A DNA stretch of 36,590 nt from a virus. The notes beneath the pieces were generated by a model, which ran no database searches, was not told where the DNA came from, and worked only from the letters and a program-made list of their open reading frames with translations. The DNA lies in IMG/VR virus record IMGVR_UViG_3300046171_000096, positions 1-36,590 of that record, one strand, 5' to 3'. Made by a program: the position numbers and the translations under genes. Below are positions 15,521 to 22,144 of this stretch, one piece after another (within the stretch, counting starts at the first letter, position 1; each line of letters begins with the position of its first letter).

Positions 15521-16669
15521 TTATACGTCTGAAACTGTGAATGCTACTGTGATGAAATCCTTATTCAAGTTTGCAAAACCAGCATATAGCTGCCAAATAA
15601 GAATGATAAATCTTGAGAAGTCATCATTGTTATTAATTAAAACTTGAGCATTTGGACCACCAACACCAACACCAATAGCTTGAGGACCGAAGAATGCAGC
15701 TGGTGGTGTGTCGTGTGAAACGGCACCATTACCATCACCTGTATTAACGGTTATTGACTTGGAAGGCATGTTAGTTGTTTCGAAGAACCTTACACCCTCA
15801 AATACGAAACCTGATGGCATAACTGGTTCACCAGCTACAAATTGTGCTTGACCAAACTGACCACCTTGATAGATGGAAGCATTAGGAGCACCCATTCCCA
15901 TTAGAGGGTTAGGCTGACCCATGCCAGGATATCTAGCAACTTCTCTGAAGCCTGCATCAGCTCTTAGATCTTTCATGAATGAAGGATCAGCTACGCAACG
16001 GTAGTAGCCATCTGCAAAAACAGGAACATTACGCTTACGTAAGCCCTTAACTACTTCGAGAAGGTCAGTTTTAACATTGAACTTATAACGCTCAGAAGCG
16101 AATTCTGCAGCGGTATATGTAGTTAGAGTTGTGGAGTTTGTTTTTACCTTGTCGTTAGGGTAATAGTATCCACCTTGTGTGTCGCTTGACTGACCACGAG
16201 ACTCAGACTTGAATAATTCATCGATAAATACTCTGTCTCTCCATCTTCTATAGTCATCTAACAATGTTAGAGAACCAATTGATTGATGGAACATGTTGAG
16301 GTTACCTGTGTCTAACAGCAAACGCTGTGCAGTCATCAGGGTCTCACGAGCAATCTTGAATGTACTTGGAAGATTAGTATTCGCTGGATCTGCTGGTCCT
16401 GTATACTCACGGAGTGAGACAAGTACCTTGTCCTTTACGATTGATCTGCTGTTAGCAGTACCAATTGTTTGATCCTGTGTACGCTCCCTGCTTGTTTTTG
16501 TGCCTGGTGCTCCAAAGAATCTATAGCGATCTAACTGTACAGTCTGACCGGGTTGTTTTGTAAAATCGTGGACTACGACTGGCTCTGTTGCCATTTCCAC
16601 GATATAGGCTGGATGGGGACGATATAGCTCGGCACCAAGCAGCTTTGGAAAATCGTTATCTATAAACAT
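15521..16669 (-). CDS. Major capsid protein (HK97-fold, N4-gp56-like)
   Basis: 382 residues. The N-terminal segment contains EPVVVHDFTKQPGQTVQLDR and a basic, extended-arm-like region (FGAPGTKTSRERTQDQT). A long helical part (FKIARETLMTAQRLLLDTGN) precedes the characteristic LRKRNVPVFADGYYRCVADP followed by SFMKDLRADAGF. That 'V-P-x-F-x-D-G-Y-Y-R-C-x-x-x-P-x-x-x-x-D-L-R' stretch is the conserved core of N4-gp56-type capsid proteins. The C-terminus (FSRFIILIWQLYAGFANLNK) is hydrophobic, as in the final strands of the fold. It is the first gene of a two-gene operon ended by a strong terminator, divergent from psbA. The exact subfamily is my judgement. Confidence 0.8.
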   Translation of the reverse strand: MFIDNDFPKLLGAELYRPHPAYIVEMATEPVVVHDFTKQPGQTVQLDRYRFFGAPGTKTSRERTQDQTIGTANSRSIVKDKVLVSLREYTGPADPANTNLPSTFKIARETLMTAQRLLLDTGNLNMFHQSIGSLTLLDDYRRWRDRVFIDELFKSESRGQSSDTQGGYYYPNDKVKTNSTTLTTYTAAEFASERYKFNVKTDLLEVVKGLRKRNVPVFADGYYRCVADPSFMKDLRADAGFREVARYPGMGQPNPLMGMGAPNASIYQGGQFGQAQFVAGEPVMPSGFVFEGVRFFETTNMPSKSITVNTGDGNGAVSHDTPPAAFFGPQAIGVGVGGPNAQVLINNNDDFSRFIILIWQLYAGFANLNKDFITVAFTVSDV

Positions 16670-16899
16670 ATTTAATTTTCAGTTATTTGATCTGCTATTT
16701 GTAAACAAATAAACAGACAAAGCTGTGTTCACTCCTGGAACCAGAGTTCCATTAAGATTAATTATATCAGTACCTTATTTATGCACGTTATTAATATTTT
16801 AGGTTTTATAGTTTGTACTGCTAAACTAATAGCTGAATGTTTTAGTTATTTATACTTAGCATTCTCTCCCCAAACCGAGACCTATAGGGAGAATAAATT
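16670..16899. promoter_or_regulatory. Divergent control region between capsid operon and psbA
   Basis: 230 bases without a convincing gene separate the capsid start (minus) from the psbA leader ORF (plus). It must hold promoters for both strongly expressed units. A plus-strand TATACT (16851-16856) is a possible -10, without a good -35. On the minus strand, TATAAATA and CATAAATA occur at about 16847-16854 and 16776-16783; these match the T4-like late motif, but such words are common in AT-rich DNA. Exact promoters cannot be assigned by eye. Confidence 0.45.
16861..16894 (+). promoter_or_regulatory. Hairpin that could hide the psbA-leader ribosome site
   Basis: TCTCCC (16865-16870) pairs with GGGAGA (16887-16892) over a 16-base loop. 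With a two-base bulge, ATTCTC (16861-16866) can pair with GAGAAT (16889-16894). The right arm is the Shine-Dalgarno (AGGGAGA, 16886-16892) of the 25-codon ORF at 16900. Pairing would therefore block initiation there. A regulatory role is inference. Confidence 0.45.
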
Positions 16900-16977
16900 A
16901 TGTCTCTCATATCCATCAGTGAAGGGATTGATGGAAATATTAATATCGCTCTACCCTTGAGCCCTATTAAATTTTAA
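16900..16977 (+). CDS. Possible 25-residue leader peptide upstream of psbA
   Basis: ATG at 16900 is preceded, at an ideal seven-base distance, by AGGGAGA. The 25-codon frame begins [14 protein letters not shown], ends in TAA at 16975-16977 and stops seven bases before the psbA ATG, in a different frame. psbA itself has no recognisable Shine-Dalgarno (TAACGGTCTA precedes it), so translation of the leader could be needed to start psbA. The peptide resembles no family I know. It may be a regulatory uORF or a chance frame. Confidence 0.4.
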   Translation: MSLISISEGIDGNINIALPLSPIKF

Positions 16978-16984
16978 CGGTCTA

Positions 16985-18070
16985 ATGACAACTCTTTCAA
17001 GAAAAGAACAATTAGGTATCCTTACTGGATGGCCTGAGTTCTGCAAGTGGGTTACAAACACAAACAACCGCATCTATGTAGGTTGGTTTGGTGTTCTAAT
17101 GATTCCTTGCTTATTAGCAGCAGCTGCATGCTTCGTAATTGCATTCATCGCTGCACCACCTGTCGATATTGACGGTATTCGTGAACCAGTAGCTGGTTCC
17201 TTTTTATATGGAAACAACATCATCTCAGGAGCAGTCGTTCCTAGCTCAAACGCAATCGGACTACACTTCTACCCAATTTGGGAAGCAGCTACTTTGGATG
17301 AATGGTTGTACAACGGAGGACCATATCAACTCGTTATATTCCACTTTCTCATCGGTATCTCAGCTTACATGGGACGACAATGGGAACTTAGTTATAGATT
17401 AGGTATGAGACCTTGGATCTGTGTAGCTTATTCAGCTCCAGTGTCAGCAGCATTCGCAGTATTCCTTGTATACCCATTCGGTCAAGGTTCATTCTCTGAC
17501 GGAATGCCTTTAGGTATCTCTGGAACATTCAACTTCATGTTTGTTTTCCAGGCAGAGCACAACATTCTTATGCACCCATTCCACATGGCTGGTGTTGCAG
17601 GTATGTTCGGAGGATCTTTATTCTCAGCAATGCATGGTTCACTTGTTACTTCATCTCTAATCAGAGAAACAACTGAAGATGAATCTCAGAACTATGGTTA
17701 CAAATTCGGACAAGAAGAAGAAACTTATAACATCGTTGCAGCTCATGGCTACTTCGGTAGATTAATTTTCCAATATGCTTCTTTCAACAACAGCAGAAGT
17801 CTTCACTTCTTCCTAGCTGTATTCCCAGTTGTTTGTGTATGGTTAACATCTATGGGTATTTGCACAATGGCATTTAACCTAAATGGATTTAACTTCAACC
17901 AATCAGTTGTTGATGCAAACGGTAAAATCGTTCCTACATGGGGTGACGTTCTAAACAGAGCTAACTTAGGTATGGAAGTAATGCACGAGCGTAACGCTCA
18001 TAATTTCCCACTCGATCTAGCATGTGCTGAGTCTACAACAGTAGCTCTTACAGCTCCTGCAGTCGGTTAA
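16985..18070 (+). CDS. psbA: Photosystem II reaction centre protein D1
   Basis: The 361-residue product is a complete D1 with five transmembrane helices. It replaces damaged host D1 in thylakoid photosystem II during infection and so keeps electron flow and energy supply going. All key residues are present, shifted by +2 from standard numbering: redox Tyr Y163 and D172; E191 and H192 of the Mn/Yz site; H200 (P680 ligand); H217 and H274 (non-haem iron); S266 (QB site); H334, E335, H339, D344 and A346 (Mn cluster and C-terminal processing site). The 15-residue extension after A346 begins CAESTT. Residue 132 (standard 130) is Gln, the D1:1-type state. It is on the opposite strand to nearly all virion genes, followed by hli and a terminator. 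It has no clear SD of its own. Confidence 0.99.
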   Translation: MTTLSRKEQLGILTGWPEFCKWVTNTNNRIYVGWFGVLMIPCLLAAAACFVIAFIAAPPVDIDGIREPVAGSFLYGNNIISGAVVPSSNAIGLHFYPIWEAATLDEWLYNGGPYQLVIFHFLIGISAYMGRQWELSYRLGMRPWICVAYSAPVSAAFAVFLVYPFGQGSFSDGMPLGISGTFNFMFVFQAEHNILMHPFHMAGVAGMFGGSLFSAMHGSLVTSSLIRETTEDESQNYGYKFGQEEETYNIVAAHGYFGRLIFQYASFNNSRSLHFFLAVFPVVCVWLTSMGICTMAFNLNGFNFNQSVVDANGKIVPTWGDVLNRANLGMEVMHERNAHNFPLDLACAESTTVALTAPAVG

Positions 18071-18093
18071 TTTACATTTACTTAATTAAAACA

Positions 18094-18201
18094 ATGACAC
18101 CTGAAGCAGAAAGATTTAATGGTTGGGCAGCTATGCTCGGCTTCGTAGCAGCCGTTGGTGCTTACGCTACAACAGGACAAGTTATTCCTGGAATCTGGTA
18201 A
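18094..18201 (+). CDS. hli: High-light-inducible protein
   Basis: 35 residues from ATG at 18094, starting MTPEAERFNGWAAMLGF and ending IPGIW. It is a single membrane helix of the chlorophyll a/b-binding superfamily, with the core E-R-F-N-G-W-x-A-M-x-G-F (Trp in place of the usual Arg, common in cyanophage versions). Hli proteins bind chlorophyll/carotenoid and protect photosystem assembly intermediates from excess light. The gene lies 23 bases after psbA and 21 bases before a plus-strand terminator, so psbA-hli is a two-gene cassette, a well-known cyanophage arrangement. Confidence 0.93.
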   Translation: MTPEAERFNGWAAMLGFVAAVGAYATTGQVIPGIW

Positions 18202-18222
18202 AAACTATTACCTTTTATATAT

Positions 18223-18249
18223 GCCTCTCCTTAAAGAGAGGCTTTTTTT
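18223..18249 (+). terminator. Rho-independent terminator after psbA-hli
   Basis: GCCTCTC (18223-18229) pairs perfectly with GAGAGGC (18236-18242) across a six-base loop, followed by seven Ts (18243-18249). It stops the plus-strand psbA-hli transcript before the 71-residue gene at 18288, which must have its own promoter or rely on read-through. Confidence 0.92.
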
Positions 18250-18287
18250 ATGCTTACTATCTTTATAATTAGAAAAAAGTTATCTTA

Positions 18288-18503
18288 ATGTCTCAACAAG
18301 AAATTCAAAAACTTATTGATCAATCTGTATCGATAGCTATCAACAGACATAATCGTAATGCCTCTATGGTTAGTGCTGCATTAGGTTTTGTTTTTATGGG
18401 AGCTTTTGCAGATGGTCTTTTTAGAGTACTAGGTTTTATTCCACCATTCATGGGTATTGATGTAAATATAATTCCTGAAATTGCCAAGCAGTGGCAAGTT
18501 TAA
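18288..18503 (+). CDS. Small membrane protein
   Basis: 71 residues. The N-terminal ~23 residues are polar and probably helical (IQKLIDQSVSIAINRHNRN). One long hydrophobic stretch follows (ASMVSAALGFVFMGAFADGL, then FRVLGFIPPFMGI), enough for one or two membrane crossings. The end is short and polar (EIAKQWQV). I do not recognise it. It lies 38 bases after the psbA-hli terminator and ends exactly where a convergent minus-strand gene ends, with no intergenic base. Confidence 0.55.
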   Translation: MSQQEIQKLIDQSVSIAINRHNRNASMVSAALGFVFMGAFADGLFRVLGFIPPFMGIDVNIIPEIAKQWQV

Positions 18504-18698
18504 TTAATCTTCTTCTTTAACTTTAAACACTAATAATTCATCACCAGATTTAAAATCTTTCATTTCTGGATGTATTTTTTGTGGTGGCTTGTCTAATTCT
18601 TTAAACATCAAATCCATAGACTTCCACATAAAAGCAAAAGAAGCTCCAAGAATTATTGCAAATAAAAAGAAGTAGATAAAAACAAATGTATCATTCAT
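18504..18698 (-). CDS. Small single-pass membrane protein
   Basis: 64 residues with an N-terminal transmembrane helix (FVFIYFFLFAIILGASFAFM) and a charged cytoplasmic-type tail (MKDFKSGDELLVFKVKEED). The ATG overlaps the stop of the upstream 49-codon gene as ATGA, so it is translationally coupled, and it is the last gene of the minus-strand string 21039-18504. No family recognised. Confidence 0.55.
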   Translation of the reverse strand: MNDTFVFIYFFLFAIILGASFAFMWKSMDLMFKELDKPPQKIHPEMKDFKSGDELLVFKVKEED

Positions 18699-18844
18699 AA
18701 TAAACCTTTTTTGTATTTAGTTGCTTTATTTACAGCTTTAGATCTTTTATCTTCTGCTGTTAATATTCCTTTTGAAATATCAACAAAGCGTGGTTGACCT
18801 TGCATTACATCTTCTGTAACTAATTCTGTATTTGGTCTAAGCAT
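18695..18844 (-). CDS. Small protein of 49 residues
   Basis: The frame starts with ATG at 18842-18844, overlapping the upstream gene's end by 8 bases, and its TGA overlaps the next ATG as ATGA. Such chaining at both ends is the main evidence that it is real. The sequence starts MLRPNTELVTEDVMQGQPRF and ends in a basic KRSKAVNKATKYKKG tail. Soluble, probably partly disordered, not recognised. Confidence 0.55.
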   Translation of the reverse strand: MLRPNTELVTEDVMQGQPRFVDISKGILTAEDKRSKAVNKATKYKKGLL

Positions 18845-19133
18845 TTTTCTGTTTAGTTTTTTCCTTTTGTTGTTCTATAAACTTTCTATAAACAGATGCA
18901 GCTGCATCTTTACCTGCAACTTCTGCTCTTTGCTCCATAGCTATAGCAGCTTGTGTTTTGTGATTATGAGATCTATTGCTTCTTTTAATTTTAGCAACAC
19001 TTAAGGCAGCAGCTCTCTTATTTTTAAACTGTAAACCTTGAATAGTTCCTTTTGGATCTTCATCTGTATAAAGATCACTATGCTTATCACTCTTGGCAGG
19101 CTGACCTTCTTTTCTAGGAATACGTTTATTCAT
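18837..19133 (-). CDS. Conserved small basic protein of environmental viruses
   Basis: 98 residues, strongly basic. The core SDLYTDEDPKGTIQGLQFKN, then SVAKIKRSNRSHNHKTQAA and AMEQRAEVAGKDAAASVYRK is one I recognise as recurring in marine phages and some large eukaryotic viruses ('S-D-L-Y-T-D-E-x-P-K-G-T-I-x-G-L-x-F-K-x'). Its biochemical function is unknown; a virion or DNA-associated role would fit the charge. It overlaps the preceding gene's end by 8 bases and the next gene's start by 8 bases. Family recognition is from memory, not a search. Confidence 0.65.
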   Translation of the reverse strand: MNKRIPRKEGQPAKSDKHSDLYTDEDPKGTIQGLQFKNKRAAALSVAKIKRSNRSHNHKTQAAIAMEQRAEVAGKDAAASVYRKFIEQQKEKTKQKNA

Positions 19134-19335
19134 TCATATCTCCTATAGATATTGACCAATCTTTATCACCAAACTTTCCTACTTCTTTTATCTTAGGTTT
19201 TTCAGGTTCATCAAAACTGGCATGATATTTTTTAATCTCTGAATTTAAATTGTAGTGAGTTTTTATTTGCCTATACCAGCTAACAATTAAATCAATATAA
19301 TATTGAATTAATTTCTTTATAAATTGTTTAATCAC
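19126..19335 (-). CDS. Unrecognised small protein
   Basis: 69 residues. The N-terminal 30 are aromatic and basic (IKKLIQYYIDLIVSWYRQIK), probably an amphipathic helix able to lie on a membrane. The C-terminal half is acidic and probably disordered (DEPEKPKIKEVGKFGDKDW). It overlaps both neighbours (4 bases upstream, 8 bases downstream), supporting a real gene in the compact string. Confidence 0.5.
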   Translation of the reverse strand: MIKQFIKKLIQYYIDLIVSWYRQIKTHYNLNSEIKKYHASFDEPEKPKIKEVGKFGDKDWSISIGDMNE

Positions 19336-19547
19336 TTTTTAAAATACTTATTTATTATATCTATCTGATCCTGATACTTCGCAATCATATTTAACTCCTG
19401 TTCAATTGCTTCTACGATATTAGAGTGTTCTCCAATACCTACAGGATTACTTAGGTAGACTTCTACATTAGCAACATGTTTTTGAATGTCTCCATGTGCA
19501 TGAGCTATAAGTGCTTTGATTAATTGTTCTCTCATTGATCTAATCAT
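19332..19547 (-). CDS. Conserved cyanophage hypothetical protein
   Basis: 71 residues, all helical: REQLIKALIAHAHGDIQKHV, then YLSNPVGIGEHSNIVEAIEQ and IAKYQDQIDIINKYFKK. This sequence type ('K-A-L-I-A-H-A-x-G ... N-V-x-V-Y-L-x-N-P-V-G-I/V-G-E-H ... I-x-K-Y-x-D-Q-I-x-x-x-N-K-Y') is one I know from marine cyanophages as a conserved hypothetical of unknown function. The second Met (MREQ, start 19535) may be the true start, because homologues I recall begin there and it would remove the 8-base overlap with the upstream gene. Confidence 0.65.
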   Translation of the reverse strand: MIRSMREQLIKALIAHAHGDIQKHVANVEVYLSNPVGIGEHSNIVEAIEQELNMIAKYQDQIDIINKYFKK

Positions 19548-19758
19548 TTTTCATACTTTTTTTTGCTCTTTCACTTGCCATTCTACGTGCTCTCTTTGCT
19601 TTGTCAGTATTTTCTACAAACTGTTTTCCTTTTCTACTTTCTCTTTTCTTCTTGTCATCAGTCTTCTTTCTTTCAGCTTTAGACATAGCTTTCCAAGCAG
19701 CTTCAGGTAAATACCTTTCAGTACTTTTCTTACCAGGTTCTATAGCTTTATCAGCCAT
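19540..19758 (-). CDS. Small basic conserved viral protein
   Basis: 72 residues, extremely basic and charged. The core RYLPEAAWKAMSKAERKKTD, then KKRESRKGKQFVENTDKAK has the 'Y-L-P-x-x-A-W-x-x-M-S-x-x-E-R-x-x-T-D-x-x-K-R-x-x-S-R-x-G-K-Q-F-V-x-N-T' pattern I associate with short proteins or domains in marine phages and algal giant viruses. Function unknown; nucleic-acid binding is plausible from charge. It overlaps the upstream 44-codon gene by 8 bases and the downstream gene by 8. Confidence 0.6.
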   Translation of the reverse strand: MADKAIEPGKKSTERYLPEAAWKAMSKAERKKTDDKKKRESRKGKQFVENTDKAKRARRMASERAKKSMKND

Positions 19759-19885
19759 TTTTATTAGCTCCTTTCAGAACAGAAAGTATGGTAGCTAATC
19801 TTTCTGATTGACCTTTATGTGTTCTGGAAGCTTTCTCAAGTTCACCAATAATTTTAGTAATTTTACTTTCTGTTCCTTTTTCCAT
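19751..19885 (-). CDS. Small helical protein of 44 residues
   Basis: ATG at 19883-19885 overlaps the stop of the Cys-rich gene (TAATG) and the TGA overlaps the next gene by 8 bases. The sequence (MEKGTESKITKIIGELEKAS onward) reads as one or two amphipathic helices ending LATILSVLKGANKNG. Not recognised; its reality rests on the tight chaining. Confidence 0.55.
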   Translation of the reverse strand: MEKGTESKITKIIGELEKASRTHKGQSERLATILSVLKGANKNG

Positions 19886-20304
19886 TAGTCTCTGATAGGT
19901 CCTCCATATAACCATGCATCACATGTTCTACATGCTGCACATTTAAATTTAAACAACTGACAATAACCTAAGTTAGCCCTTTCTAAAACATCATATGGAT
20001 CTGCAGCTTTAGTTTCATTAATACCTTTAACCATGCAATCCATAATCTTATCTGTCTGATCAAATGCTGCACAGTTACCACATCTAGCTGTCTGTACAGT
20101 TTCTATATCACTGTTCCAAAGATCAGCCTTCTTTTCCCAGAAGCCAGGGTCTGGTGCATCAGGATTTAAAGGACCATAACCAAAATTATCTATAGTCCAG
20201 TTTCTGTTCTTGGAATTTTCTTCTATATCAACAGTTGCAGTAGGACAAGAATCACTTACATCTGAAACTGTTTTATTTAATAGAATAGTTACTTTAGGTT
20301 TCAT
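19885..20304 (-). CDS. Cysteine-rich conserved phage protein, possible metal or Fe-S site
   Basis: 139 residues. The N-terminal half includes NFGYGPLNPDAPDPGFWEKK. The C-terminal ~65 residues carry a conserved-looking cysteine set: C-x-x-C in RCGNCAAFDQTD, C in MDCMVKG, C in LGYCQLFKF, then K-C-x-x-C-x-x-C in KCAACRTCDAWLYGGPI. The order 'C-x-x-C-x-x-F ... C ... G-Y-C-x-x-F-x-F-K-C-A-x-x-R-T-C-D-A-W-x-x-G-G-P-I' is one I have seen in phage hypotheticals. Seven clustered Cys suggest Fe-S or zinc binding (a HiPIP-like description has been used for such proteins). It overlaps both neighbours by 1-4 bases. Confidence 0.6.
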   Translation of the reverse strand: MKPKVTILLNKTVSDVSDSCPTATVDIEENSKNRNWTIDNFGYGPLNPDAPDPGFWEKKADLWNSDIETVQTARCGNCAAFDQTDKIMDCMVKGINETKAADPYDVLERANLGYCQLFKFKCAACRTCDAWLYGGPIRD

Positions 20305-20513
20305 TCTTTTATTTTAACTGCACTTCCCTTCTCAGCAGCATATAAAGCAAAAGATTTTGCAGCAATACTATTTAAAATTAAAGTTATATTATTAGAATCA
20401 TTTTCATCACAACTATCTGTATCAAAACATTTGATTACAGTACCACCAACAATAAGCAATTCAAAAATTACTACAGCAAAAACTAATTTAAGTGCTAAAG
20501 ATACTGAGTTCAT
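20301..20513 (-). CDS. Small single-pass membrane protein
   Basis: 70 residues. An N-terminal hydrophobic helix (LALKLVFAVVIFELLIVGG) could be a signal anchor. It is followed by an acidic, Cys-containing segment (CFDTDSCDENDSNNITLI) and a short helix. The two Cys might form a disulfide if exported. No family recognised. It has four-base overlaps with both neighbours. Confidence 0.5.
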   Translation of the reverse strand: MNSVSLALKLVFAVVIFELLIVGGTVIKCFDTDSCDENDSNNITLILNSIAAKSFALYAAEKGSAVKIKE

Positions 20514-20758
20514 TTCTTCTTACTTTCATATTCCTTCTTAGTCATCCACTTCTCTTTACCCCAGCGTTTTAAATCTTTTTGCTTCTTACCCTTTCCTCCC
20601 TTGTAACCTCCACCTTGTGCTTTATATTTTTGTGCAACTAATTGAGCTTTACGTGCAGACCACTGACCAGCCTTACCACCTGATGTTCCTGCTTTCACCT
20701 GATTAAAAATTCTTTTTCTAAGAGCAGGTTTAGTATATTTTGAATCGTCTTGTGCCAT
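20510..20758 (-). CDS. DUF5872-like small basic protein
   Basis: 82 residues, lysine-rich. The core AGQWSARKAQLVAQKYKAQG followed by GGYKGGKGKKQKDLKRWGKE and KW matches the pattern 'G-x-P-G-Q-W-S-A-R-K-x-Q-x-L-x-x-x-Y-K-x-x-G-G-G-Y'. I know this from proteins of algal giant viruses and marine phages (the DUF5872 type). Function unknown. It overlaps the Cys-rich/membrane gene string on one side (ATGA) and abuts the 93-residue gene on the other. The assignment is by motif memory. Confidence 0.65.
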   Translation of the reverse strand: MAQDDSKYTKPALRKRIFNQVKAGTSGGKAGQWSARKAQLVAQKYKAQGGGYKGGKGKKQKDLKRWGKEKWMTKKEYESKKK

Positions 20759-21039
20759 TAAAATCTATTTTGTATTGGCTCTTTATTAAGAATAACAGGA
20801 GGAATACTATCAGAATAAGATCTTGAAACCTCTCTCATGTAATGAGGATTATTCATTTCAAATTTAGGTTCATTTCTACCTATATATGAAACTACAAAGT
20901 TACACTTATCTGATTCCTCTTTCTTCTGTGGTAAAAAAGGATCTGCCAGTCCAGCTGTTGTCATCGAATAGTCATTATACATATTCGAATATCTAACAGG
21001 AAAACTAGGATAGTAACCAGGTACAGAAGCGAATCTCAT
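20758..21039 (-). CDS. Unrecognised protein, first gene of the small-gene string
   Basis: 93 residues, aromatic- and Pro/Asn-rich (MRFASVPGYYPSFPVRYSNM at the start, PPVILNKEPIQNRF at the end), without membrane segment or motif. Its stop shares a base with the next start. It is the most upstream gene of the minus-strand string running to 18504, facing the plus-strand gene at 21086 across 46 bases. Unknown function. Confidence 0.5.
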   Translation of the reverse strand: MRFASVPGYYPSFPVRYSNMYNDYSMTTAGLADPFLPQKKEESDKCNFVVSYIGRNEPKFEMNNPHYMREVSRSYSDSIPPVILNKEPIQNRF

Positions 21040-21057
21040 ACTTTCCAGTATAAGAGA

Positions 21058-21063
21058 TATAAT
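21058..21063 (+). promoter_or_regulatory. Possible -10 box for the 81-residue plus-strand gene
   Basis: A perfect TATAAT lies 22 bases before the ATG at 21086 in a 46-base divergent gap. No matching -35 is present at 16-18 bases. It may be real, since this lone plus-strand gene needs its own promoter, but such words are frequent in AT-rich DNA. Confidence 0.3.
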
Positions 21064-21085
21064 TAAATCAAAATACTATTTTAAA

Positions 21086-21331
21086 ATGCGTAAAGTACTT
21101 GATGCGATAGCAATTATCTCATTTCTATTATCTGGAACAGTTGTTGGACTAATTGGATATGCTTATCTAACTCTAACTAATGAGAAAAAACAGGAAGAAA
21201 TAAAAGAATATATTATGGATCAAGCCAAAGATCTAATTCAAGATCAGATTGGTGGTTTTATGCCTGACGTTCCTAGTGTAACTGGTGGTGTAGAAGTTCC
21301 TTTAGACGTTCCTTCTTTACCTAAATTCTAA
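21086..21331 (+). CDS. Small membrane-anchored protein, conserved in cyanophages
   Basis: 81 residues. An N-terminal transmembrane helix (AIAIISFLLSGTVVGLIGYA) is followed by a helical, acidic segment (EEIKEYIMDQAKDLIQDQIG) and a Pro/Val-rich end (VEVPLDVPSLPKF). A short protein of this type, 'M-R/K-K-x-L-D-A-x-A-I-x-S-F' then a helix then Pro-rich end, is common in marine cyanophages as a conserved hypothetical. It is isolated on the plus strand between minus-strand genes, and its stop overlaps the convergent gene's stop. Confidence 0.6.
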   Translation: MRKVLDAIAIISFLLSGTVVGLIGYAYLTLTNEKKQEEIKEYIMDQAKDLIQDQIGGFMPDVPSVTGGVEVPLDVPSLPKF

Positions 21332-21603
21332 CCAGCTGCAGGGTCCATCATAGGATTCCAGTTCGCAGCAAGCTTAGAGCTGCCTGAAATGCCTGGGTAC
21401 ATGTTACCTGGGTTGAATACGTTTGCATTGATTACAGGTCCATCTGGCTTAGGATTAGGGTTAATCCCTGGCTGCATATCAATGTTTGCTGCAGTTACCT
21501 CTGGAATTGTAGGTTGAAGCTGTTTCATCATCTCTGCCTCTACAGCCATCTTCTGTTTTGCTTTAGTTGCTTTGTTTAAAGCTTCTGTACGATTGTCTTC
21601 CAT
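21328..21603 (-). CDS. Small Pro/Asn/Met-rich head-region protein
   Basis: 91 residues. A charged helix at the start (EALNKATKAKQKMAVEAEMM) is followed by a low-complexity Pro/Asn/Gly tail (MQPGINPNPKPDGPVINANV). No known domain. It lies 2 bases past the 160-residue gene and is last in a short run of similar proteins downstream of the portal. A minor virion or assembly protein is the best guess. Confidence 0.5.
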   Translation of the reverse strand: MEDNRTEALNKATKAKQKMAVEAEMMKQLQPTIPEVTAANIDMQPGINPNPKPDGPVINANVFNPGNMYPGISGSSKLAANWNPMMDPAAG

Positions 21604-21605
21604 AA

Positions 21606-22088
21606 TTAAGCGATTGCTCCAAAGGGAATTCTGGACATACCCATTGGATTACGATTACCAATGATTGCTTTATGATATGCCATAAAGTTTTGATCCTGCA
21701 TCATGTTTGCCAGACCTGTTCTACCTGGTGTACCTAAACCATGTATAGGTAAGGGTGAACCAAATCTATTCATGTGCATATAACCAGCTTGTAGATCCTG
21801 TGGCATCTTCACACTATCAGCAGCCATAGGATTTGCCATTGGATTACCTATCGTCATCTCTTCTGTTGGTGCTCTACGACCTGCACTATCTCCTGTTATT
21901 GCTCCTCCACCAAATGCTGTGCGTAAAGCTTCACCAGCCATCCTTACTCCTTTACCTATCATCTGTCCTTGTTTTCTAGCTTCATCCAAAGTATCTCTTG
22001 GTGGCATCAATACATTAGGATTTGTTGGTCCTGACGTACCAAATGGTGGAAAAGGTCTTTTTTCTGGTGCAAACATCCCTGGCATCAT
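21606..22088 (-). CDS. Met/Pro/Gly-rich head-region protein
   Basis: 160 residues, low complexity, with many Met, Pro and Gly (MMPGMFAPEKRPFPPFGTSG at the start; MSRIPFGAIA at the end). A short helical segment RKQGQMIGKGVRMAGEALRT resembles the amphipathic Gly-containing helices of phage internal virion proteins. No family recognised. It follows the glycine-zipper gene by 56 bases. Confidence 0.5.
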   Translation of the reverse strand: MMPGMFAPEKRPFPPFGTSGPTNPNVLMPPRDTLDEARKQGQMIGKGVRMAGEALRTAFGGGAITGDSAGRRAPTEEMTIGNPMANPMAADSVKMPQDLQAGYMHMNRFGSPLPIHGLGTPGRTGLANMMQDQNFMAYHKAIIGNRNPMGMSRIPFGAIA

Positions 22089-22144
22089 TTTATCTACTCA
22101 ATAAAAAGTATTTACTTCTCCATTTATTTTAAACTCACTTAGCT

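Noticed and set aside
15521-16669. Assignment to the T4-like cyanomyoviruses
   Set aside because: The capsid protein is not gp23-like, and no sheath, tube, protease or gp20-like gene is visible. The presence of psbA/hli and a few small shared genes is not enough.
16770-16860. TATAAATA-type motifs as T4-like late promoters of the capsid operon
   Set aside because: Two matches occur, but AT-rich DNA makes them expected. They lie 100-180 bases from the gene, and other virion operons here lack such motifs at their starts. Noted only as a possibility within the control region.
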